Shown here piece after piece: positions 1 through 7,245 of a DNA stretch of 32,453 nucleotides. The notes beneath the pieces are model-generated. The model was not told the DNA's origin. It made no database searches and saw only the letters and a list, made by a program, of their open reading frames with translations. Position numbers and translations under genes: made by a program. This DNA comes from Collinsella tanakaei (lineage in GTDB: Bacteria; Actinomycetota; Coriobacteriia; Coriobacteriales; Coriobacteriaceae): the NCBI RefSeq assembly GCF_016900375.1, contig NZ_JACJKB010000019.1:1-32453 (forward strand), given 5' to 3'. The stretch's first letter is position 1; every line of letters starts with the position of its first letter.

Positions 1-105
1 GCTGGGCAAGTCAGGAAGATAGCGGCGTGCCCGCGCCGAAACCCGAAAACCTTTCGTGGCGAAACCCGAAAGAAAGGCGCGCTCTTTTCCGAAAGCAAAG
101 CTTGA

Positions 106-600
106 CTAAACACACCCGTCGACGTAGACGTAGGGGTAGGCGCGCCCGAGGGGGCGGTTGCGCCACTCCTCGACGGACGCGAAGGCCCTCTCGTTGAGGT
201 TCGAGACGGTGGAGGCCGAGACGCTCGAGCCCCAGAGGATCTCCGAGACGTCCTCGATGCGCCTGGTCGAGACGCCCGCGAGGTACATCTCGATCATCGC
301 CTCCTCGACCGAGGTCTCGCGCCTGCGGTAGCGCTCGATGATCGCCGTGGTGAACCTCATGCCCTTGAGCTTGGGCATGCGGACCGTGACCTCGCCGGAG
401 GTCGTGGTCAGCTTCCTCTCGTAGTGGCCGGCCCGGTACGCCTCGCGGTCGGCGGTCCGCTCGTAGCGCTCGGCGCCGACGAGGTCGCCGGCCTCCTCCT
501 CGAGGAGGCCGTTCAGCGTGTCCTCGACGGTCCTCCTGACGAGCTCGCGAAGGTCGGACTTCAGGGACTCCTCGTTGAATGTTACGATTGGCTCGGGCAT
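106..600 (-). pseudogene. IS256-family transposase, N-terminal fragment
   Basis: The reading frame of 164 codons matches the N-terminal part of IS256-type (mutator) transposases. It has a helical start, the pattern TTTSGEVTVRMPKLKG, the helical segment ending in VSTRRIED, and SVSASTVSNLNE. It then reaches YPYVYVDG, which holds the first catalytic Asp of the DDE triad, and stops three codons later. Full transposases of this family are about 400 residues, so the second Asp and the Glu are missing and the protein cannot transpose. The start has a good ribosome site (GGAGG, seven bases before ATG). Bases 1-105, beyond the break, carry nothing I can identify. The junction at about 110 may be another insertion or a deletion. 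Confidence 0.8.
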
Positions 601-680
601 GGTCTACCTCCAGCATGTTTCTCGTCTAGGCAACTCGAATCATACCGGGGCGGGCCGTGCCCTCCTTCCTTACCTGGACG

Positions 681-791
681 CTATTCCGCTATCAAAGTGC
701 GCAAGAAATTGTACGTTACCAGGGCGCGGGTGGCTTCGTTCCAGCTCACCCCCTTCAGCAGCTGGCGCATGATCTCCTTCTTAGTGGCCAT
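681..791 (-). pseudogene. IS21-type IstA, extreme N-terminal fragment
   Basis: From an ATG with an AAGGAGG site the frame reads MATKKEIMRQLLKGVSWNEA, the helix-turn-helix start typical of IS21-like IstA transposases, then TRAL. It leaves the expected sequence at VTYNFLRTLIAE and stops. The break at about 717 probably marks the end of the IS256-type element whose transposase fragment lies downstream. The assignment rests on about 24 residues, so it is moderate. Only the DNA-binding start remains and no catalytic part is present. Confidence 0.5.
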
Positions 792-930
792 ACGGGCCTC
801 CTTCCAACGGGCGAGGGCGCCCGGATGGCGCCCTCCTCGCTGAAAGGTTATCGGGTTCGCCGGCCGGTACCGCATATGCGGAACGGCGGTACCGCTCTTG
901 TAGAGCGCCGGTACTAACTAGGTGCAGTAC

Positions 931-957
931 TCACTTGGCCCTGATTCTATTCGCCAT
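931..957 (-). other. possible 8-codon leader peptide before istA
   Basis: A very strong ribosome site (AAGGAGG) sits before ATG of a frame reading MANRIRAK and then stop. The ribosome site overlaps one arm of an 11-bp inverted repeat (969-979 with 992-1002). Downstream, toward istA, lie overlapping hairpins at 868-915. One pairs CGCTCT with AGAGCG around ACA; the other pairs GGTACCGC with GCGGTACC. The layout resembles a leader-peptide attenuator, but no function is shown. Confidence 0.25.
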
Positions 958-1012
958 GCTGAAAACCTCCTTCGTCTTGACTCCGACATGGCAAGACGAA
1001 GGTAGCAGCAGG

Positions 1013-1095
1013 CGGCTCCCTTGCGAAATATCGATGGCTCTCTATGCCAATATCTGACGTTGGCCACCAGCGGCTCCCATTCGCAATATCGCATG
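1013..1095. repeat. three imperfect terminal repeats of the IS21-type end
   Basis: Copies begin at 1013 (CGGCTCCC...AATATCGATG), about 1036 (GGCTCTC...AATATCTG, the most diverged) and 1071 (CGGCTCCC...AATATCGCATG), each 22-25 bases. Multiple short repeats near the ends are known as transposase-binding sites in IS21 elements. I infer that role here. Confidence 0.55.
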
Positions 1096-1110
1096 CTCTG
1101 AAGCGGGCGA

Positions 1111-1218
1111 TTACTCACCGGGGCATCGGCGAGCATGCGTCCAAATGTTGAGAAACTCGCGTTCAGACATAAGATAGGGTTCCCAAAAGCGTTCTAGGTA
1201 TTCCACTCTCTTTATCAT
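1111..1218 (-). pseudogene. 5' end of an unknown gene cut by the IS21-type end
   Basis: An ATG at 1218 with GGAGGT six bases ahead starts MIKRVEYLERFWEPYLMSER and continues for about 33 sensible residues. The frame then runs into the IS end, where GTGAGTAA supplies the stop at 1111. The strong ribosome site and the stop made by element sequence argue for a real gene broken by insertion. I do not recognise the protein. It follows the defence operon on the same strand and may once have been its last gene. Confidence 0.45.
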
Positions 1219-1629
1219 TTGTATACCTCCGTCCCAAGAATCCGCGAGCTGATCCGACCAGCGGCATTTGAGAATCAGCTCCGACCTGCGTGCAGACTCG
1301 ATACCAAACCGTACGGTGGAGCTGAGGCGAATCTCGGATACCATGCCCGTCGCCTGTCGATGACACCACGACCGACCGTCAGTCCCAACCAATCTATCTC
1401 GCACGACCGCCCAACCTTGTGTTCAATGCGCTCAATGGGGTTACGGGCGGCGAGCCAAGCGCCGCAGCTCCTGAAGAGCTTAATGATGCCTATCGGCAGA
1501 ATCGGACCTGCTGCAACAGCCCCAATACTCGTCCTGCAGGAGGCGAAAGTTCGCCGCAGCGTTTCCCTAGAATGACATACAACGCTCGCCGAGGCGAGTA
1601 GTGCACTCAGATACAAGAACACATCGCTG
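1219..1629. other. 411-bp stretch without a confident gene
   Basis: The best minus-strand frame starts at 1652 (MRKISLSNSDVFLYL), overlaps the end of the 108-aa gene and runs 125 codons to 1275. It has two hydrophobic stretches, near residues 12-26 and 42-60. It lacks a good ribosome site and uses many AGG codons, so I do not call it. A second minus frame covers 1219-1404 without a clear start. The stretch may hold a degraded gene. Confidence 0.3.
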
Positions 1630-1956
1630 TTAGAAAGGGATATCTTCCTCATCCCCATTATATATAGAGCCCGGAATAGTCTGCCCATCGCTTGTAGAAG
1701 CACCCTCTGCCGCAAGGCCGTTAATACCATCAACGATTTCCTTGACCAGTCCCTCAAGCGATTCAAACGAACCTTTGGGAATCGGACCGCAGATACCTTT
1801 TTCTAGCTCGTAAATATCGCGAGCATGATAGTCGAGCGCTTTGTAAAAGCCGAGCGCGTCGATTGCCTTTTCTCTACTGAAAACAGTTGTCACGTTATCG
1901 TCAACTATCATTTCGACGCCCTCTGAGGTACCGTTGAGCTTAATCGAGCGGGCCAT
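1630..1956 (-). CDS. 108-aa protein with SSB-like acidic C-terminal tip
   Basis: I do not recognise a family. The start at 1956 is fixed by AAAGGAGG lying inside the last codons of the preceding ATPase gene; the two genes overlap by 17 bases, so translation is probably coupled. The first half looks compact (MARSIKLNG, then FSREKAIDALGFYKALDY and a helix ending in a LEKGICGPIP turn). Residues 85-100 are a low-complexity Ala/Ser/Gly linker. The chain ends in GDEEDIPF. That layout, folded domain plus flexible linker plus acidic tip ending in Pro-Phe, copies the C-terminus of single-stranded DNA-binding protein (DDDIPF in E. coli), which docks RecQ, RecJ, PriA, RecO and other repair enzymes. No OB-fold is evident. 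I infer a partner that recruits or competes for SSB-binding proteins. It is the last intact gene of the operon. Confidence 0.8.
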   Translation of the reverse strand: MARSIKLNGTSEGVEMIVDDNVTTVFSREKAIDALGFYKALDYHARDIYELEKGICGPIPKGSFESLEGLVKEIVDGINGLAAEGASTSDGQTIPGSIYNGDEEDIPF

Positions 1957-4222
1957 ATGCCGCCAACCTCCTTTTGATCGCCTCTTTGCCGCCATCCAAA
2001 ATGGACGCAACCTCGCTAAGCACAGATCCGTCATCCTCAGACTCGAGACATCCTGATACAACTCGCTCCGCACCCTCCTTGTCCCTTCTCAAGGCAATTA
2101 CATTGTCAGCATCGAGATTGACAACGAGCAGTGGGCTATGAGAAACGATGATGACCTGCGAGCGCCTTCTGAGATTTCCCAAGTATCCGATAAGATCAGC
2201 GCTAATGCGCTGATTTGAGATATTATCTTCAGGCTGGTCAGCTACGAATACCTCAACACCCGCAGAGCCATAGCTCAGATACTTATAGTATGTAAGGGCT
2301 CGCTCACCCAGAGTATTGCCCATTGCCCTGCTTTCTCCATCCAGAATGGTATCGGCGGTCTCGCATAGCTTTTTTATAAATTTCTCTGTAAGCGCGTCAA
2401 AGTCCGACACCCAGGTTTCCGGCTTTCCCCCAGGGATTGCTTTAGCCGCTTCGTCGCGTGTTTTAATTGACATTAACTTGTCAATAGAGCAGTACTGCTT
2501 ATTGAAACACTGCAGATAGTCGTTAGCATAGTCATCCAAATCGGAGTATGCGGCTCTTCTAACAAAAGAAAAACCATTCTGCTGATTTCTTGCAACACCA
2601 GCATTCTCTGAAATAACTGAGCTGGTCAGCGTCGGAGATTGCAACATTTCGGAGCGAGCGAGGTCGATCACGACATCTTTAAACATCGCCTTATCTTTTC
2701 GGTAGGCAGCGCTTTTTCTATCCTCGTCATCACTCCTTTTTTCAATGTAGAGCTCATAATTCTTGAAATCCCTAAGAATGATGCTCTTCACACCATTAGT
2801 AATTGTGCGACAGTCGCTTCTATGAGCAACAGATGATATGACCTCTTCAATAAGCGCAGCCGCACTCTTCAGCTTATCTATCTCATCATCCATATACTCG
2901 CTGCGCGCAATTTCTTGCCCCAGAAGAGAACCAATCGTCCGAAGCGCCTCGGCTCTCTCCGCCCAAGGATCTCCATCGTTGGCAAAGTCCTCTGAGTAGG
3001 TAACCGTAAACCCGAAAGTCTCTTCCTCAGGAGAGGGCAGGTAATGAGTTTCTCGCGCCTTCTCAATCAGATTGTTTCTGGATATGTTGTCAACAATAAG
3101 ATTCTTTATCCCATCAGCGTATGCACGCGCCGAGCTAATAAAGGCAGTATTATTGGGCTCCTTAAATAGGGAGTCGTCAAACATCGTCCCCTTCTCGTAT
3201 TTTTCTTGCAAGAGACCCTGTGGAACGTAGGCAAATGATTCCGGCTTGTGCCCACAAGCAAAACCGTACTCTTCGCCGATTTTCTTTACATAAGTCTTTC
3301 TACCCTGCTTATCGCAAATAAGATCTAGCAGAGATGACTTACCAGACCCATTCTCACCAATAAGTACGTTTAACCCAGGACTCAACGGAATCGTCTTTCC
3401 GCACAAAGTGATTTCTCGGCAGTAGGAGTCCTTCCATTCATAGTCCCGCCAGCCAATCCTTGTTTCAGGAGAGGTCAACGCCATGAGAAGCCCGCAGAAC
3501 GTTGGAAGGGCGCGAATCTCAGCAAAGAATGCCCCAGGCATTCTTTGGTTATGGTCATGCTTCGGGTAACACGCCCACTCGTGACAGTCGCTGCCGACTA
3601 TCATGCGCGCAGGCAACTCAAGATCAGCAAGCTCTCCGCGAAGAATACCCTGGACTTTGTAGCTGTTGTACTCCAAAGCATCAAAGTATCCATACCGATA
3701 GAAACCAACCGCGTCATCACACGCTTTACCAACAGAACGGGTCCGCTGGTTTCCTCCAAATCCAGAATACTGATGCACGATTAAAATGGCGTCCACACCA
3801 ATATGCCTAAGAAGGGCCTCGAACTTGTCCAGCGGATAAAACCCTGACGGATCTTCGATTCGTCCATCACCATCTATCGTTGACTCTATTCGAGCACAAT
3901 CAGCGTCATCCTTAACGTTGAAGATCGTAATAACATGTGCCGCAGGCTTTCCTTCCTGCAGCTCCACATCGAACTCAACACCTGCCAGTAGCGAAATATC
4001 AGAATTCCGCCTGTTTATCCCTTGACGAAATGCTTCATACAGTGCGGCATTGAACCTATTGTGATCAGTGATGGAGAACATGTCGATACGGTGCTCTTCT
4101 AATTTCTCAAGCAGCACATCAACATGTTCGGCATCGCACTCCCCGAGGTCGACACCCTTATCCTTATAGGCGCTAGCTTTTGAGTGGATATGCAAGTCTA
4201 TTCTGATGGTGCTGTTCAGCAT
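1940..4222 (-). CDS. PHP phosphoesterase fused to AAA/SMC-like ATPase (TrlF-like)
   Basis: This 760-residue protein has an N-terminal PHP domain (about 5-250). Its metal ligands look complete: HIH at 11-13, DH at 53-54, Glu 83, His 96, His 150 and DCH at 212-214. A C-terminal ABC/SMC-type ATPase follows, with Walker A GENGSGKS at 289-296, a long charged helical middle, and a Walker B-like VADQPEDN followed by VIIVSHSP near the end. DQPEDN in place of DEPE is typical of a set of stand-alone defence and stress ATPases, including those annotated TrlF. By family logic the ATPase senses DNA, tails or a nucleotide signal and gates a phosphoesterase or nuclease active site; the substrate is unknown. 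It starts four bases after res, with AGGTAG over the res stop, and overlaps the 108-aa gene. Base composition is lower in GC than the flanking core. Confidence 0.8.
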   Translation of the reverse strand: MLNSTIRIDLHIHSKASAYKDKGVDLGECDAEHVDVLLEKLEEHRIDMFSITDHNRFNAALYEAFRQGINRRNSDISLLAGVEFDVELQEGKPAAHVITIFNVKDDADCARIESTIDGDGRIEDPSGFYPLDKFEALLRHIGVDAILIVHQYSGFGGNQRTRSVGKACDDAVGFYRYGYFDALEYNSYKVQGILRGELADLELPARMIVGSDCHEWACYPKHDHNQRMPGAFFAEIRALPTFCGLLMALTSPETRIGWRDYEWKDSYCREITLCGKTIPLSPGLNVLIGENGSGKSSLLDLICDKQGRKTYVKKIGEEYGFACGHKPESFAYVPQGLLQEKYEKGTMFDDSLFKEPNNTAFISSARAYADGIKNLIVDNISRNNLIEKARETHYLPSPEEETFGFTVTYSEDFANDGDPWAERAEALRTIGSLLGQEIARSEYMDDEIDKLKSAAALIEEVISSVAHRSDCRTITNGVKSIILRDFKNYELYIEKRSDDEDRKSAAYRKDKAMFKDVVIDLARSEMLQSPTLTSSVISENAGVARNQQNGFSFVRRAAYSDLDDYANDYLQCFNKQYCSIDKLMSIKTRDEAAKAIPGGKPETWVSDFDALTEKFIKKLCETADTILDGESRAMGNTLGERALTYYKYLSYGSAGVEVFVADQPEDNISNQRISADLIGYLGNLRRRSQVIIVSHSPLLVVNLDADNVIALRRDKEGAERVVSGCLESEDDGSVLSEVASILDGGKEAIKRRLAAYGPLD

Positions 4223-4226
4223 CTAC

Positions 4227-7200
4227 CTACCTGCCTCCATCGAACTCAATCATGTGGTATGTCGTCCTCACGTCGTACTCGAGATCGGGAACATCGATTG
4301 CCTCGAAATGCTTACGGGCACAGCGAATTTTCGTCTTCTCCGAGTCACTTACTCGTATGCTGTTGTTTCCGCCTCCTTTAGTCTCGATAACGAAGTACAC
4401 ACGATGTTCTCCGTCGCGTTCCTCAACATAAGCCCAATCGGGGTTATAGCTTCCAAGAGGCGTATCGATCTTGAAGCTACTCGGGAGCTTCGCGAACACC
4501 TTCACCTCTTCCGCCTGATCTAGTTCGACCGCGAAGGGCTTCTCCACGGAAGAAGAGTCGTAGACTACATACGTATAGAGACTCTTACGGTGAGACGGCT
4601 TCCAAGCGTTCTGCCCAACGTACGCCTTAAGTTCGCCGGGGTCGAGATCTTTCATCGTGTACCATTCTTCGTCCGGTAGCCTTACATACTTGATTCCATC
4701 GGCGATGGCCTCAGCCTTCACCTTCTCGATCTTCTGGGCAACCTGAGCGAGAAAAAGCGCCGGATTCAATTCGAACTCGTCAAGCCTTCCGCACCCCTCG
4801 AGAATTCGTTTTATCGTCGCGCGCGTCAAGCCAACCGCATCCGTCAACTCCGAAATCGGGTCGGGAAGATCGTACATACGGCGACCTTCAACGTGAACGA
4901 TAGAGCTTGAGAGCGCCTCTGCAATCACGCCACCGTCCCCGACGTCAAGTCCGGCGCGCAATGCAACCACCTCAGGTGTCTTAACCTTTGGCATCAATGA
5001 AACTGCCTCGCAGGCTTGTTCGACGAGCCTGTCGCTGTCGACATTGACCTCAAAACGGGTTCGCCTGCGGATTCGGTCCCACAGCGCCTGAAATGCAGGA
5101 CTGAGAGTAACGTCCTTGTCCAGCACGACCTCAACCTCATCCGCTTTATTCCTAATTTGGACCCGCTGAGATTTATGGATGATAAGCGTCTCGACCTGCT
5201 CCTTAGCACCCTCAAGGCCAGCCGGCATCTCAACCTCGCCCTTCTCAGATGCAAGTTTGAGCTCGGGCGATACTTTTCCGTCCTTGTCAATAAGCCCCGC
5301 TCGACGGAAAGAGTCGTATATCGCCTTAGAGCCGGCATACCCGATACGTCCCTCAGCCCCGTCGTCCCCCTCTATAACAACGGAGGTAAAACTCTCGGGA
5401 GTAATAACACCGAAGCGCACGCCGTCTTTCTCGAGCTCGCTCTGGAGTTGCCGGGCGAAACTGTCGTAACTCTCATTAGCGATGACCGTGAGCACGTTAA
5501 CGTCCTCGTCGTAGCATCTCTCGCCATCCTGGTCGACGCAGAGCCTGAGGCCGCGCCCGACCTTCTGGCGCTTGGTCATGGTGTCCTTGGTCTCCACGAG
5601 AGTGCAGATTTGGAAGACGTTTGGATTGTCCCATCCCTCCTTGAGCGCGGAGTGCGACCAGATGAACTGGACGCGCTTCTTCGCTCGTTCCTCCTCGGTG
5701 TCCGTCGTACCAGGGAAGGAGAGCAGCGTCTCCTTCTCCTCCATGATGAGGGAGAAGGTCTCGATGTCCGCCGCGGTGTTCGCCGAGGCGGTGGAGTTTT
5801 TGAACCGCTTCTTGCCGTCCCGGGCGAAGTAGCCGGTGTGAACGGCCGCCGGGTCGTCGTCGAGGGGGACGTCAGCCTTCTCGTAGCGCGGTCGCCACTT
5901 CTCGACGGCGTCGGCGTACTCCTCCTCGAACATCTGCGCGTACTCGCCGCTGCGGATGGGGTCATAGAGGCGGTACCGCTCGACCTTGTCGATGAAGAAC
6001 AGGGAGAGGACCTTGATGCCCCGTGGGTAGAGCTCGAGCTGCTTCTGGAGGTGGTCCTCGATGGTGCGGCGGATCTGGGCGCGTTTGATAGCCTCCTCGG
6101 CGACGTCGCCGACGGCCTGCCCAAGCTCGATGCGTTCTCCGTTGAGGAACTCGACGAACTGATCGTCCTCGGCGGCGGAGATGTTGCTCACGATCCAGCC
6201 GGACTCGTAATCGGGGTTTTCGTTACTGACATCGTAGAGGCTGCGCCCGCGCTTCACGGTCACCGTCTTGCGCTTCTGGCTCCCGTCCTTTTGCTTTACG
6301 TCGATGGTCAGGCGGGCGGAGAACGGGTCCTTCTTGGTCGACTCGAGGCGCACGTAGGAGCCGTTGAGATCCTCCTGCGTGAGGACCGAGTCGACGCAGA
6401 TGCCCTTGACGAGCCCCTGCTGGAAGGCGTCCGTCGGGGTAAGCGTATAAACCTTGTTGTACTCCTCCTTGTGGGTGGCGGAGTAACGCAGCACGAACAG
6501 CGGGTTCAGGCTGCGGATCGCGGCCTTGGCCTTCGTGGTGTTGTCGACGCTCTGGGGCTCATCGATGATGACGATTGGCCGGCATTCCGCCACGAGCTCA
6601 CGTGGGCTGCGCCCGCCGGGCAGGTGTTCGCTCACCCTGTGGAAGAGGTTCCCCTCGTCAGCGCCGCCGTCGTTCTGGAAGCCCTTGTTGAACGCGCCGA
6701 TGTTGATGATCATGACCTGAATCGAGCTCGAGGTCGCAAAGTTGCCGACGGGGCCCATGTCCTTCGAGTCGTAAACAAACACGTCCAGGGGCGCGTTGTC
6801 GTAGAGCGTCGCGAAGTGGCTCCTTGTACTCCGGAAGCTCTTGAGAACACCCTCACGGATGGCGACGGAAGGGGCCACGATGATGAACTTCGTAAGTCCG
6901 TAGCGTCGGTTCAGCTCAAAGATGGTGCGAATGTACACATAGGTCTTTCCGGTACCGGTTTCCATCTCAACGGTAAAGTCTCTGAGTCTGCCATCAGTGA
7001 GCACATCGGTGGGAGCAAGAGAGTTCTCCTCCTGGATGACATGAAGGTTCGACTCCAATTGTTGGGGGGATAGGCGCATGCCGTTGGAGTGGCCGACGGT
7101 GTCGAAGAGGCCGCGCTCGCCGGCTACCTCCGCCAAGAACTCGCCGCTCATGAACTCCTGCCCACGGAACAGGTCGCAGACGCTGGTAACGGCATTGATC

Positions 7201-7244
7201 TGATACTGCTGGTCGGCAGAGTACTTCAGTTCAAGCGTCGCCAT
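4227..7244 (-). CDS. res: type III restriction subunit Res, DEAD/DEAH helicase-nuclease
   Basis: This 1005-residue protein has the size and order of type III Res subunits. The helicase core has Walker A METGTGKT (about 92-99), motif II as IIDEPQ (the Res variant of DEAD), motif III as RYSATH, and a helicase C part with GWDNPNVFQI and KVGRGLRL. Near the C-terminus, NPDWAYV followed by YFVIETKG is a PD-(D/E)xK nuclease. With Mod it should translocate and cut unmodified DNA after recognition of two sites. It begins one base after the mod stop. GC content is clearly higher in the N-terminal half (5560-7244) than in the C-terminal half, which suggests a recombinant gene. All key motifs look intact. 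Confidence 0.92.
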   Translation of the reverse strand: MATLELKYSADQQYQINAVTSVCDLFRGQEFMSGEFLAEVAGERGLFDTVGHSNGMRLSPQQLESNLHVIQEENSLAPTDVLTDGRLRDFTVEMETGTGKTYVYIRTIFELNRRYGLTKFIIVAPSVAIREGVLKSFRSTRSHFATLYDNAPLDVFVYDSKDMGPVGNFATSSSIQVMIINIGAFNKGFQNDGGADEGNLFHRVSEHLPGGRSPRELVAECRPIVIIDEPQSVDNTTKAKAAIRSLNPLFVLRYSATHKEEYNKVYTLTPTDAFQQGLVKGICVDSVLTQEDLNGSYVRLESTKKDPFSARLTIDVKQKDGSQKRKTVTVKRGRSLYDVSNENPDYESGWIVSNISAAEDDQFVEFLNGERIELGQAVGDVAEEAIKRAQIRRTIEDHLQKQLELYPRGIKVLSLFFIDKVERYRLYDPIRSGEYAQMFEEEYADAVEKWRPRYEKADVPLDDDPAAVHTGYFARDGKKRFKNSTASANTAADIETFSLIMEEKETLLSFPGTTDTEEERAKKRVQFIWSHSALKEGWDNPNVFQICTLVETKDTMTKRQKVGRGLRLCVDQDGERCYDEDVNVLTVIANESYDSFARQLQSELEKDGVRFGVITPESFTSVVIEGDDGAEGRIGYAGSKAIYDSFRRAGLIDKDGKVSPELKLASEKGEVEMPAGLEGAKEQVETLIIHKSQRVQIRNKADEVEVVLDKDVTLSPAFQALWDRIRRRTRFEVNVDSDRLVEQACEAVSLMPKVKTPEVVALRAGLDVGDGGVIAEALSSSIVHVEGRRMYDLPDPISELTDAVGLTRATIKRILEGCGRLDEFELNPALFLAQVAQKIEKVKAEAIADGIKYVRLPDEEWYTMKDLDPGELKAYVGQNAWKPSHRKSLYTYVVYDSSSVEKPFAVELDQAEEVKVFAKLPSSFKIDTPLGSYNPDWAYVEERDGEHRVYFVIETKGGGNNSIRVSDSEKTKIRCARKHFEAIDVPDLEYDVRTTYHMIEFDGGR

Positions 7245-7245
7245 G

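Larger units (their letters stand above)
717..1117. mobile_element. IS21-type element end (remnant)
   Basis: The stretch between the IstA fragment and the broken gene at 1118-1218 looks like the terminal region of an IS21-type element. It has a long non-coding leader before istA, three imperfect direct repeats at 1013-1095, and an abrupt change where the neighbouring gene is cut at about 1117 beside TGAGTAA (minus strand). The other end of the element is not in the window; the IS256 fragment appears to have replaced it. The boundaries are inferred to within a few bases. Confidence 0.5.

Noticed and set aside
1013-1095. Possible CRISPR-like repeats
   Set aside because: Only three imperfect, unevenly spaced copies with no spacers or cas genes; better explained as IS21-type terminal repeats.
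1275-1652. 125-codon minus-strand frame with hydrophobic stretches after the 108-aa gene
   Set aside because: No good ribosome site, many AGG codons, no recognisable family; left as an uncertain gap.
5016-7073. 685-codon plus-strand frame opposite res
   Set aside because: It mirrors the GC-rich half of res, is full of Leu/Val/Asp/Glu runs, and lacks a ribosome site; the res frame has intact helicase motifs.
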